Positions 21,401-33,400 of a stretch of DNA of 64,000 nucleotides are shown here, one piece after another. Position 1 is the stretch's first letter, and the number at the start of each line of letters is the position of its first letter. Source of the stretch: Sitta carolinensis (lineage: Eukaryota > Chordata > Aves > Passeriformes > Sittidae); contig CM063298.1 of NCBI GenBank assembly GCA_032173965.1, positions 11,593,501-11,657,500 on the forward strand, read 5' to 3'. Below the pieces are notes generated by a model. That model worked only from the letters and a program-made list of their open reading frames with translations. It made no database searches and had not been told where the DNA came from. Both the position numbers and the translations under genes were made by a program.

Positions 21401-24400
21401 AAGAAAGGAGAGCCGTGAGCGCCTTCCGCACCATCTCGCACCGGCGTCCCCCTCTGCCCCCGGGCTCCTCAGCCCCCCGCTTGTGGCACCCCCCCGGGCC
21501 CAGGGTCCCCCCGCGTGACACCCCAGCCCGGGGCCCGGTACCTCGGGGGGGCGAGTCCTGCGGGAGGGCGGGCGGGGACAGAGCCGGGACAGAGCCCGGA
21601 CAGCGGGGACAGAGCCGGCAGCGGGACAGAGCCCGGACAGCGGGGGACAGAGCCCGGGACAGCGGGGACAGAGCCCGGACAGCGGGGACAGAGCCCGGGA
21701 CGGGGGAACAGAGCCCGGACAGCGGGGACAGAGCCCCGGACAGCGGGACAGAGCCCGGGACAGGGGGAACAGAGCCCGGGACAGGGGGACAGAGCCCCGG
21801 GACAGCGGGGGACAGAGCCCGGGACAGCGGGGGACAGAGCCCGGGGACAGGGGGGAACAGAGCCCGGGACAGCGGGGGACAGAGCCCGGGACAGCGGGGG
21901 ACAGAGCCCGGGGACAGCGGGGGACAGAGCCCGGGACAGCGGGGGACAGAGCCCGGGACAGCGGGGGACAGAGCCCGGGACAGCGGGGACAGAGCCCGGG
22001 ACAGCGGGGGACAGAGCCCGGGACAGGGGGGAACAGAGCCCGGGACAGCGGGGGACAGAGCCCCGGGACAGCGGGGACAGAGCCCCGGGACAGCGGGGAC
22101 AGAGCCCGGGGACAGGGGGGAACAGAGCCCGGGGACAGCGGGGGACAGAGCCCCGGGACAGCGGGGGACAGAGCCCGGGGACAGCGGGGGACAGAGCCCC
22201 GGGACAGCGGGGGACAGAGCCCGGGGACAGCGGGGGACAGAGCCCGGGACAGCGGGGAACAGAGCCCCGGGGACAGCGGGAAACAGAGCCCCGGGGACAG
22301 CGGGAGGATAGGACCCCGGGACAGCGGGGGACAGAGCCCCGGGGACAGCGGGGTTAGAGCCCCGGGGACAGCGGGGGACAGAGCCCCGGGGACAGCGGGG
22401 GCGGGAGGGCAGCGGGGCGGCCGCGGGGGCTCGGGGGTCCCCGGGGCGGGGGGCGCCGGGGCCGCCGCCGCGCCAGGCAGCTGCCGGGTCAGCCCAGCTG
22501 CAGAGGTACAGAAGCACCGTAAAAGTCAGCAGAAGGGACACGAAAGCCAGGGGAAGGTCAGGAAAGAGCAGAAGCTCTGGCGGGCGGGGGTGCGGGAGCC
22601 CTGGTGTTGCCGAACCCCCGGCTCGTCCCACGTCACGACCCTCCCGGGGCTGCCCCTCCCCAGGTATGAGCACCCCGGCCCGGCTCTGCTTCCGTTTTGG
22701 GGCAGAAAAGTGGGATTTAGGCGCTTTTTCCCCGTGAGCTTTTCAAATTAAAGTCGGACTCAGACCCTGGGCACACGAAGGTCTCAGGGAGCGCTGGGCT
22801 CCCGGAGGTTTCCCCTGCACCTTCCTGCAGTACCTCCACCCAAAATCCACTACAGCCCGGTGACACCCGGGCAAGGGCCCTCAGGAAAATCCCTGAAGGC
22901 AGCACGGTTCTCATGGGAATGGCAGGATGGGGACATGGTGGTGGTTGCGGGGCTGCTGAGCATCCTCTCCTGCTGCCCCCGGGGCCCTGCCCCTCTCCCG
23001 GGGCTGCTGAGCATCCTCTCCTGCTGCCCCCGGGGCCCTGCCCCTCTCCCGGGGCTGCTGAGCATCCTCTCCTGCTGCCCCCGGGGCCCTGCCCCTCTCC
23101 CGGGGCTGCTGAGCATCCTCTCCCGCACCGTGAGGTTTTTTCCTGCTGGCCGCACTCGCGGGAGCAGGCCCGGCTCGGGGACGCGGGGTGCCGCTGGCCT
23201 TACCTTGTCCGCTCGGCTGCCGAGGGGAAGGCGAAGCTGGCGGGAGGCGGGGAGGGCATTGCTGAAATCTCCGGCGACTGCTCGGGAATGGGCGAGTGGG
23301 GCGTGGGGGGCAGCTCGGCGGGCGGGGCCGGGGGCTGCGCGGCCGGGGGAGCCGAGGCCGCCTTGCGCCCCGCGGAGGTGCCTCGGCGAGCCACCCACGA
23401 GGTGTCCATCACCCTGACGCCCATGCTGGGGACACAGAGACGGGGGTCAGCACCCGCCCGGCGGGAGGGCTCGGCCAGCAGCCCCTTGCCACTCCTTCGG
23501 GTCCCTAGAAAGGACTCTTGCACCGGGAAACTGCTGGGAATGGAACTGCGAGGCAATAGGGCAGTACGGGATGGGTTTGTGTCACCCACCGGCCACCTCT
23601 CCCTTCCCCAAGCACCAGCAGGCACCAGCACCCTCCCAGCACCCTCCCAGCACCCTCTGAGCAGCCTGCAGAGGATACGGTACCTTTGGATTTTCCTAAG
23701 GCTGCATGGGCAGAAACAAACGATTATTAATGTGAAAGCCCCTAAAACTGGGCAGTGCACAGGGAGAGAGGTCACTGCTGGGCAAAGGAGCTGTGAGACC
23801 CAGGGGCTTCAAGCGTGGGAGCAGGGGGGCTGAGCAGGGACCAGGCTATGCCAGCGGTGGGACAGCTTGGGATATCTTCTGGAAATGGGGCTATTTTTGG
23901 GATGGGCAGGGTCCCAAACTCGGCTGTTTGAGGTTCCTGTGTGGTGTCACAGAGGGGGGACGTACACAGGCTGGGAAAGGGGAGTTTTACCCTGCAGCAA
24001 ATCCTGCAGACCTTGAGGACACCACGACTCCTGTCCCTGGCATGGCACAGCCCCAGCGTCACCCCGTGGGCCACCCCACTCCCATCTGGGGTGGGCCAGG
24101 GGCAGGAAAAGAGCTCTGGGTTCACCTGAGCACCCCAAGAGCCTGGCACGAAATCAGGGGGTCCCTCCACCCTGGGGCCACCCAGCCTCCGTCAGCTCAC
24201 TGCCCCCCACCCCGAGGCGGGGCTGAGCATCCTCTCCATCCATCCATCCCTCTCCGCGGGATGGTGACAGAGCCACCCCCTCCCTGTGCCCAGAGCCGGC
24301 AGCGTCCCTACCCATCCTTCTTGCAGAACTCCAGCATCATGTTGTCGGTGGCCACGCTGAGGGGCCGCCGGGCCGGGTCGTGCTGCCGGCGCTCGCCGTG

Positions 24401-27400
24401 CTCCATGTCCGGAGAGGGCATGGAGCTGTAGTTGGCGTTGTGGTTCACGTGCAGGGGGCTGCCGTAGTTCCCCGTCACGTTGAACTCGATGTCTGCGGGC
24501 ACATTGGACGTTGGGAGGGGAGGGACTGGGGGTGCTGGCACTGTAGGGATGCTCGGGGGGTGCTGGAGAATCTGGGCTGGGCTCAGCTGAGTCTGCCCAG
24601 AGCCCGGCCCGAGCTCCGGCTAGCAGAGCGGGCTGGCGAAACCGAACCGGGAGCCCTGAGCCGCCTGCCCAGGAGGAGCCGGGAAGCGCCGGGGCCGCGG
24701 GCACTCCCTACCTCCCGGGAAGAACCAGTCGGCGTGCTGGATGAGCGGCTCGATGATGCCCACGATCTGCAGCGACAGCGTCGTCATCATCTCCGTCATG
24801 TTCCTGCGGGGGGGAGCAGCTCAGCAACCCCTGCAGGACAGCAGGGGCCAGCAGGATTCCCGGCAGGATTCCCAAGGATTCCCAGCAGGATTCCCAGCAG
24901 GGTTCCCAGCATGATTCCAAGGATTCCCAGCAGGATTCCCAGCAGGATTCCCAGCAGGATTCCCAGCAGTGTTCCCAAGGATATCCAGTAAGATTTCCAG
25001 CAGGATTCCCAAGGTTTCTCAGCAGGATTCCCAGCAGGGTTCCCAAGGATTCCCAGCAGGATTCCCAGCAGGATCTGCCCCCCACCCTCCCTGGCACTCA
25101 CCCCTCAGCCTGTGGCCACAGCAGGTTGGGCCCCAGCACGATGGCCACGTTGCTCGGGGTCATTTTGTTCATCTCCTGGAACTCGGTCAGCTTGGCCAGG
25201 AATTTGATCACGTACCTGGGGGCAGATCCCGCCGGTCAGAGCACGGTCACAGCTCCGTGTGCCCTCCCCACCCTGCCGGCCCCAGGCCCACCTGATGTTG
25301 TTGTAGTTGGCTTTGGGCAGCTTCTCGCAGGCGTTCCACAGAGCCTGCAGCCGTTTCTCCTGTTCTGGGATGCTGCAGGGAGGTGGGGGAGGCTGTTGTC
25401 CCCCATTCCCACCCTGCCCAGGGCTGTGGACCCCTCCAGCCCCACACCTGGGACCCTGCCAGACCCTCAGGCTTCCACCAACATCAGGTAAGGGAATTAA
25501 GCCCCAAAATCTGTCCCAAGGAGAAGGAAACCCTTTGGATGCTGGAGCTCTCACCACTGCACGGCTCTCAGAGCCCAGAGGAAACATCCCAAATGCTGTG
25601 AACTGTGCCAGAAAAAAACCCAACCCATCCACGGAGGAATGGGGGAAGTCCCAGACTCACTTGGAGGCCTGGATCCACTCCTCATACAGCTCGAACGTCA
25701 TGAGGGGCTCGGGCAGCTCCCGCAGGTAGGACTTGAGGGCTCCTGTGGCACACAGGGGACACAGGGATTGGCACTGCGGGGGCACCAGCTGTTGGGCACC
25801 AAGGGGTTTTGCTCCTGGACACTTGGGCTCGCATTCCCTGAGCCTTCCTGGACACCACACCGCTGGCCTCCCCCCTTGGAGCAGCCTGTGGCACCCCCGA
25901 CCCCCAGCGCCCACCTTGCCACGCCCCAGTCCCTCCCAGCACCTTCCCAGTTCCCTCTCCCGGGAGTTTTCCCAGGTTTCCATCACTTGCTTTTGCCTGG
26001 GGCATTCCCAGCTCCCTGTGCACAGGCTGGGATCTGTGTTTGAGGAGGGAATTCTCCCCAGAGCACAGGAGAGAAGATGGGAAGTTTGATGTTCATGTGA
26101 ATCTTCCCGACCACTCTGCTCCTGCAGAGATCCCTAATCAGTGCCACCCTCATTAGAGAGACTGGAGGAAGGCTGGATCCCTGTTTTATCCCTCTTTTCT
26201 CCAGCTGCAGCCTGCCCAGGTCCCTCCGGATGGCAGCACCTCCCTGGGGCCGCCACTGTCCCAGCCTGTGTCCCCTGCCCCACCATCCAGGCCGTTAATT
26301 ACTGACAAAATTAGTCGGACAAAATCAGACCCAGCATCAAGCCCTGGCCGGCACCACTGGCTCCAGCCTCCAGCTGCACTGGGTGCCTCTGACCCCCCTC
26401 GGGGGTGCCTGGAGGGGCCGCCCCGCCCCGAGGAGCCCCACCTGCGATGGCATGGGGGTCAGCTGAGTACTCCTGCACGTCCACCACGCAGCAGTCCAGG
26501 GCAGCCTTGAGCTTCTTCAGCTTGGAGGCCGAGGGAGCCACTCGGAAGAGACCCTGGGCAGAGGACACGGAGAGCGTTGGGCAAGGCTCGGGGCTGGGGT
26601 GTCCCTGGAGCCCCCCGGGTGCTCGCCCTGGCCCTGGGGACACCCCCGGCCCCTTCCATCGTGCCCAGCAAGGCTGGGACACAGGAGCCTCCTGTCCCTG
26701 CGGCCCCCATGCCAGAGCGGACCCACCCACCTCCTCCTGCATGCCGCACTCCAGCAGCATGGTGACGCACGCCTCCACGGGGAAGGCGATCTCCCTGCCG
26801 CTGACAGCCAGGTGCTCCTCCAGCGGCTTCCCGAAGGAGGGCTTCTCCATCCACGCCTCTGTCACGGGCACAGGGGCAGGGGCAGGGAGGTGGTGCCTCA
26901 TCCAGCAGCACCTCCCCAAAAGGGTCACAAAACACTCTGTAGGGTGTTGTTAGAAGAACAGGGCCCTGCACCTCTGGCCTGGGCAGCTTGGGAAGTGCTT
27001 TTGAAAGGTGTAATCCAAACAAAATGCTTTTCATCCCAGGATTTCAAAGGAGATGGATAGCATTTTCCACAGAGGTAACAGGAAAACTTTTGCATTATTT
27101 CCCCTTCTTCCATGGCAGTTTAAAGCAGGAATATTTTGTGGGTAGAGAGAAAAATGAAATAGGAATCCCTCCCTACCCTGCTGCAGCACAGCAGCACCAG
27201 GAACCCTGGCCTGGGAAGGAGCTGCTTTTGGGGCCATTGTCTGGGGCTCACCCCAGCCTTGGGCTCCCACCCCAGAGCCTCTGGCTGCTGCACCCCCAGA
27301 GAGACCCCCCAAACCCCCCTCAGAGGTGGGATTCCAGCTGCACTCAATGGGGATTTCCACAGAATCCCAGAAGAGTTTGGGTTGGAAGGGATCCCAAAGC

Positions 27401-30400
27401 CACCCCTGCCGTGGCAGGGCCCCCTCCCACTGTCCCAGGCTGCTCCAGCCCCAGTGTCCAGCGTGGCCTGGGGCACTGCCAGGGATCCAGCGGCAGCCCC
27501 AGCTGCTCTGGGCACTCTGCACCAGGGCCTGCCCACCCTCACCACACTGGGCAGGTTTCTCCCTCTCCATGCAGGTGGATCCTGCCCCCCCAGCCAGGGT
27601 GGCTGTGGATGGGATCCCCTCATCCCCTCCCAGCACCGGGACGGGGGGGTGCAGGCAGGACAAGCACGGGGAGCCTGTCACAGCCCCTCAGTGTCCCAGG
27701 CGGGGTGGGACACTCACCCTGCTGGGCTTTGATCTGCGGCAGGAAGCTCTGCAGGAGCGCCAGGGACTTGCGGTGGTACTCGGCCTGCACCTCGATCAGC
27801 TGTGGGGACAGGGCATGGGGACACCACAGCATGGGGACAGGGAACAGGGACACCACAGCATGGGGACAGGGAACAGGGACACCACAGCATGGGGACAGGG
27901 CACAGGGACAGGGCACAGGGACAGGGTATGGGGATAGGGCATGGGGACAGGGCATGAGGACAGGGCACGGGGACAGGGCACAGGGACACCACAGCATGGG
28001 GACAGGGCATGGGGACAGGGCACAGGGACAGGGCACAGGGACAGGGAGCAGGGACAGGGCACGGGGACAGGGCATGGGGACAGGGCATGAGGACAGGGCA
28101 CGGGGACAGGGTATGGGGACAGGGCACAGGGACACCACAGCATGGGGACAGGGCATGGGGACAGGGCACGGGGACAGGGCACAGGGACAGGGCACAGGGA
28201 CAGGGCACGGGGACAGGGCACAGGGACAGGGCACGGGACAGGGCACAGGGACAGGGCACGGAGACACCACAGCACAGGGGGCACTTACCGTTTGAAAATA
28301 GTTTGCATAGTCGACTTCTTTGGCCACGAAGTTGTACATGTCAGCCGAGAGCTGGTCCTGCGGGGGCACAGGATCCGTCACTGCCCTGTGCACCAGCACG
28401 GCCCTTCCGAGCCCCCAGGAGGGAGCAGCTTGGTGCCAGAGGGGCCCAGAGAGGGTTGGGGTGTCAGGGGAGGTTCAGGAGCCTCCCCTGCTGCAGCCTG
28501 AGCAGGGCCCAGGTCCCCCCAAAGTGCACAGAGAAGGGAGATTGGCCTCCCATGGAAAGGGGGTGAAAGTCCCTGGTAGTGCTTGAAAATGACAGAAATA
28601 AACCCCGCACAAAGGTGGAGAGATGTCTGTACCAGTGCCAGGGCTGGAGGTACTCAGTGCTGAGCTCTGCCAGGACGGGTTCCCAGGGAATGGGAGCCCC
28701 TCCAGCTCTGAGGGGTGTGCAGGATGAGGACAGAGCAAACGGGGACATCCTGCTGGCTGGGGAGAGTCACCCACAGCACAGGCTGTGTCTGGGGAGCGGC
28801 CAGAGCAGGGCCAGCACTGGCCAGGGGAGGAAAGGTGTGGAGCAGGGTGAGAGGAGAGGCTGCAGCTGTGCCCAGAGCCCGGGAGCCCACGGACCCAGCC
28901 CGCAGGAGTGAGGAGCCCAGTACCCTGCAGATCTCCACTCTGTTGGCTGCCTCCTCCATCTCCTCCCTGAGAGCGTCGGCCTTGGCGCCCGAGGGCTGCA
29001 GGTTGCTGGCCAGCCCCGAGGACTTCACCGACTGCTGCCACCTGCGGAGGGACAGGGGCCAGTCAGAGCAGCCACCAGGGCCACCAGTGTCCCCAGGGCT
29101 GAGCAGCACGGAGGTGATCCCAGTCCAGCTGGGATTCAGCATCCGCTCCCAACCGCCCCCACAGCACCACACACAGCAGGCTCCAAGGAGGGAATTCAGG
29201 AGCCATATCCAGGTGGGAAAAGAGAGAAAGGGGACGGGAGAGCGTGGACATGATGCTGGGGCTGTGGACACCACTCAGACCTCTCTCTGGATGTGCTGGA
29301 GTGGGGCTTGGACAACTCAACAGTGCAATTGGACAGTCCCGAGTCACCCCAGCTCACCTGGGTGCCACTGCAGGGGCAGGGGCACCCAGCTCTTTGCACC
29401 AGAACTCACCAAGACAGGGAAAAAAGTACAAAATAACCCTTTCTGCCAGAAAAAAAAACCCTACATTTTTGCTGCTGGGGGCAGGCAAGGAAAAGGAATC
29501 CGTGGATTCTGCGGACAGGAGCAGAAATCATGGCTCGTTGCAGAGCTTGACTCGAAGCCCACAGAGACACAGCCAGGACTTCTCATCCCAAGGGAACTGC
29601 GGGGCCAGGGGCCGGGAGCTGCTCTCCTGGGAGCTCCCTGTGCCTTGGAATGTTTGTTTCACATAAAGCACTCCAAGGCACTTCCTACCTCGTCCTGGAG
29701 GAGTCCATGTCCAGCACGAGCTTCGCCAAGTGCTTCCTCTGCTTCTGGATATTTGGGATTTCCACCTGCAGCAGCACAGGGAACAGGAGGAGGTGAAGGC
29801 GCCTGGCGAGTGCCAGGGAGGGCTCAGGGATGGTCACACCCCGGGGTTTCGGGGCAAGCTGGCTGGGCAAGGCTGCAGCTCCTGGGAGATGGCCCGGCTG
29901 GTCCCGATCCCACCCTCGGCAGCTGCAGGAGCCGGGAGGAGCAGCCCTGGGGGATGGAACCTCCCTGGGGAGCTGGGGGGGGGGGCAGAACGGGGCCCCC
30001 GGAGCGGGCAGAGCACCACAGGGACCCCCCGGTCACCTCAGCCAGCACGAAGAGCGGCTCGATGACGTCCCGCTCCACCTGCAGCTCGAAGTGGATGAGC
30101 TCCTGTGCCAGCTTGTCCTCAGCCTCCCCGCACAGCCGCAGCATCTTCCTGCAGGGACGGCACGGCTTGGGTGGGGGACAGGGGACAGGGGAGAGAGGGA
30201 CAGGGGACAGGGGGACAGGGGCACCCAGCACCCAGGGCTCCACAGCAGAACAGGGCAACCCCTCCTTGGCAGAGGGAGGAGGGAGGGCAGCAGCCAGGGG
30301 ACTGTGGACACCCAGGGTTTCAGGGAAGCTCATTCCTTAAGTGTTGCACTTGCAATGACATCATAATAATTAAAATATTTTATATTTTATATTATATATA

Positions 30401-33400
30401 TAATATATATAAAATAAGTATAATAGAATAGAATAGAATAGAAAATAAATAGAATAGAATAGAATATATAATGTAGTATAATATAATAATGACATATTAT
30501 TAGCTATATATTATACATTAGTATTATGTATATTATATTAGCAGCATCCCCAGCACATTCCCAGCTCATCCCCAGCTCATCCCCAGCACATTCCCAGCTC
30601 ATTCCCAGCACATCCCCAGCCCCCTTACCCCAGCAGGGAGTCATCCCCCAGCACGGCCGACCCCTCCATCAGACACTGCGCCAGCGTCGTCAGCGGCAGC
30701 TTCTTCTGCAAAGAGAGGGGTCGTGTTCGCCCCAGATCCTTGGATCCTTGGATCCCCCCGGAGTCCCCCGGATCCCGGAGCCCTCACCGAGCGCTTGTCG
30801 GCGTCCAGGCCCTGCTGGCCCTGCAGACAGGCTGTCAGCTTCTTGTGGGTGCTGTGGGACACCTGCTTCACCAGCTCCAGACGCTTCTCCACCTGTGGGA
30901 GCGATGGAGATCCCCATCACAGGGGATCCCACCACCCCGGGATCCCACCACCCCGGGATCCCACCACCCCGGGATCCCATCACAGGGGATCCCATCACCC
31001 CGGGATCCCACCACCCCGGGATCCCATCACCCCGGGATCCCATCACCCATCACCCCGGGATCCCACCACCCCGGGATCTCACCACCCTGGGATCCCATCA
31101 CCCATCACTGGGGATCCCATCACCCCGGGATCCCACCACCCCGGGATCCCACCACCTGGGCTCTCCCGGACGCTGTGGCACCACCAGGGCTGGTGCTGCT
31201 GCTGCTGCAGCCCCCACAGGAGGTGCCTGTGGATGCTCCGCGGGAGCCTCACCTGCAGCAGATCTTCGCTCAACACCTCGGTCTTCTCGGCTCTGCAGGA
31301 CGAGAGGGGAGAGGAGCCGCTGGTGAAAGGTCTGGGACGTGCAGCAGCGCCCCGTGCACACCACAGACCCCGGGATGTGCCTCTCCATCGGGATGCAGGC
31401 GGGATTTAGGGATCTCTGCTCCCACCGGCCATCGCCTCATGTCCTAAGGGAGGAACTGATGGAGCATCTCCACGGCTCGCTGCCAGGAGCCACACCAATC
31501 CAGGGCCTGCCTCTCATCTCTGCCTGATTTCTCCATCGTTCCAGGAAAGAGGGATGCGAGATTCCCGGGAGGGCGCTCGGAGCGAGGCGCTGTCTGCACA
31601 GGGATGCTCCGCCCGGCCGAGCCTCCTCTCACGGGGACAGCCACGGGCTTGAGGCGGCAGCTGCTGCCCGGGGCCTCGCCAGAGCCCTGCCCGCCGCTCC
31701 CTGGAGCCGGATTTACCGCTCCAGAGCCCGGGGCAGCCGCTGCCTTCCCGAGGGAGGAGCGCCTGGATGCCGGAGACACAAACCCGCTGTCCTCGGCCCA
31801 CGAACCCGCAGCGTGCAGAGCCCAGGGCCCCTGCGCCACAGCTGCTCAGGCTCATTTAAACCATCACATCAGGATGATTTATTCCTTTTTCCCAGGGTTT
31901 TTAACAACTTCAGTTCATCCTTCCACTTGGGAAAATGAGCCCTGTCAGTTCGAGCTGGGGCAGAGCTGTGATTCAGCCAATGGGTCCCCAAAGGTTCGTC
32001 AGGGGACAGTGAGAGTTTGGTGCTGCCATCAAACACCTTTATTTCCAAGAGATGTCCCAGCACTGATTTAAGGTGGTTTAAAAATAAATTTAAAAAAATT
32101 AAATTAGACAAACCCTGTTTATTTTGATTTGAAGAATTAGTTATTGAAATGAACAGATCAGGACCTCTCTAAGGAGCTCTGCCCACCTGGGATCAAGAGC
32201 TGAGCAGCTTCTCCTCCTCCTCTGGGAATCACCTTCACTCTCATTTAGACAGGATTGGAAGTGACACAGAATTAGCACAAACAGGGAAAAAAGCAGCAAA
32301 TATCCACGGGCACAGCCACAGCGTCCGTCCCTGGCTCGGGATATTTTTAGCATCCCGAAGGAGTGGGAGGTGGCAGGGAGTGAGGCACCGCTGGCACATC
32401 CCTGCTGCTCACTCCCCAGGAATCGCTTCCTCCCTTGAACACATTAAGGGAATTTTTCCTGCGTTTTCTCCTCTCCTGGCCAGGAGTGGGGTGGGATTTG
32501 CACATCCCAGGTCCCACAGGCAGGTCTCTCTCCCAGCAGCCACATCCCAACCAGTGCCGTGCTCTGAGGTGTGATTGGGAAGCAGAAAACAGCATTTCAA
32601 AGAGAATAACAAAAATCTGGCCCTGATCTGTTTTCAAGTACATCCTCAGCATGAGAAACCCCGGTGGTTTCAGCAGAGAGCATCCCCTTGTGCCACCCTG
32701 CACATCCCGGGATGCTCCAGTGGGCTGGGGAGCCAGCCAGCCAGGAATTGCCTTTGAAAAGGGGGAACAGCCAGGCTGCAGTGTTTTTGGGATAAGCAAA
32801 TTGCTCCAGTCAATCCCACTTAAGGACGGGTGATGGTGCCTCCCAAGAGAGGGGTGCAGGGACCCCCCAGTTTCCCTGTCTGGTCCCTAAGTCCCCCAAA
32901 CCTCATTCCATATGAGTTACATGCATCCCGAGGGAGCACCCCTTGGAGATGCAGCCAGCATTCCCAGCTCCCAACACTTTCCCTCTTTCCTTCTGGCAGA
33001 TAAAATCCTGCTCCTCCTTCCCCTCCAGAATTCCATCCCGAGTCGTTTTTCCCAGCACAAACCCGGGCTGGGATGGAAAGGGACAATGAGCACGGACAGC
33101 AAAGCCATCGAGGGGATGCAGCCACGGTGTGCTCGGCCTTTGCTGCCACACAGGTTCATTGCTGCCAGCAGAAATCAACACCAAGCAAGCAAATCATGTT
33201 GATTCCCAAATAAACACAGGAGTTTCCGAAGCCCTGACCTGGGGAGGTGCAGCAGAGCCGGTGCCTCCCTGGAGCATCTCCTGGTGCCAGCCACCCCTGC
33301 CTGGAGCATCCACCACCGTCCCCCCCGGTGCTCCGGCCACCCACGGCAGCCCTGGCCCTGGATTCGCCCCTGGGCCTGCAGAGCTCCGAGCACGGCAGGG

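Noticed and set aside
21210..22673. 487-residue Pro/Ala/Ser-rich frame on the - strand and its + strand counterparts
   Set aside because: They run through the GGGACAG minisatellite in ARHGAP44 intron 18.
28715..30340. 541-residue + strand frame within ARHGAP44
   Set aside because: It is antisense to several conserved ARHGAP44 exons with correct splice sites; no homologous features on the + strand.
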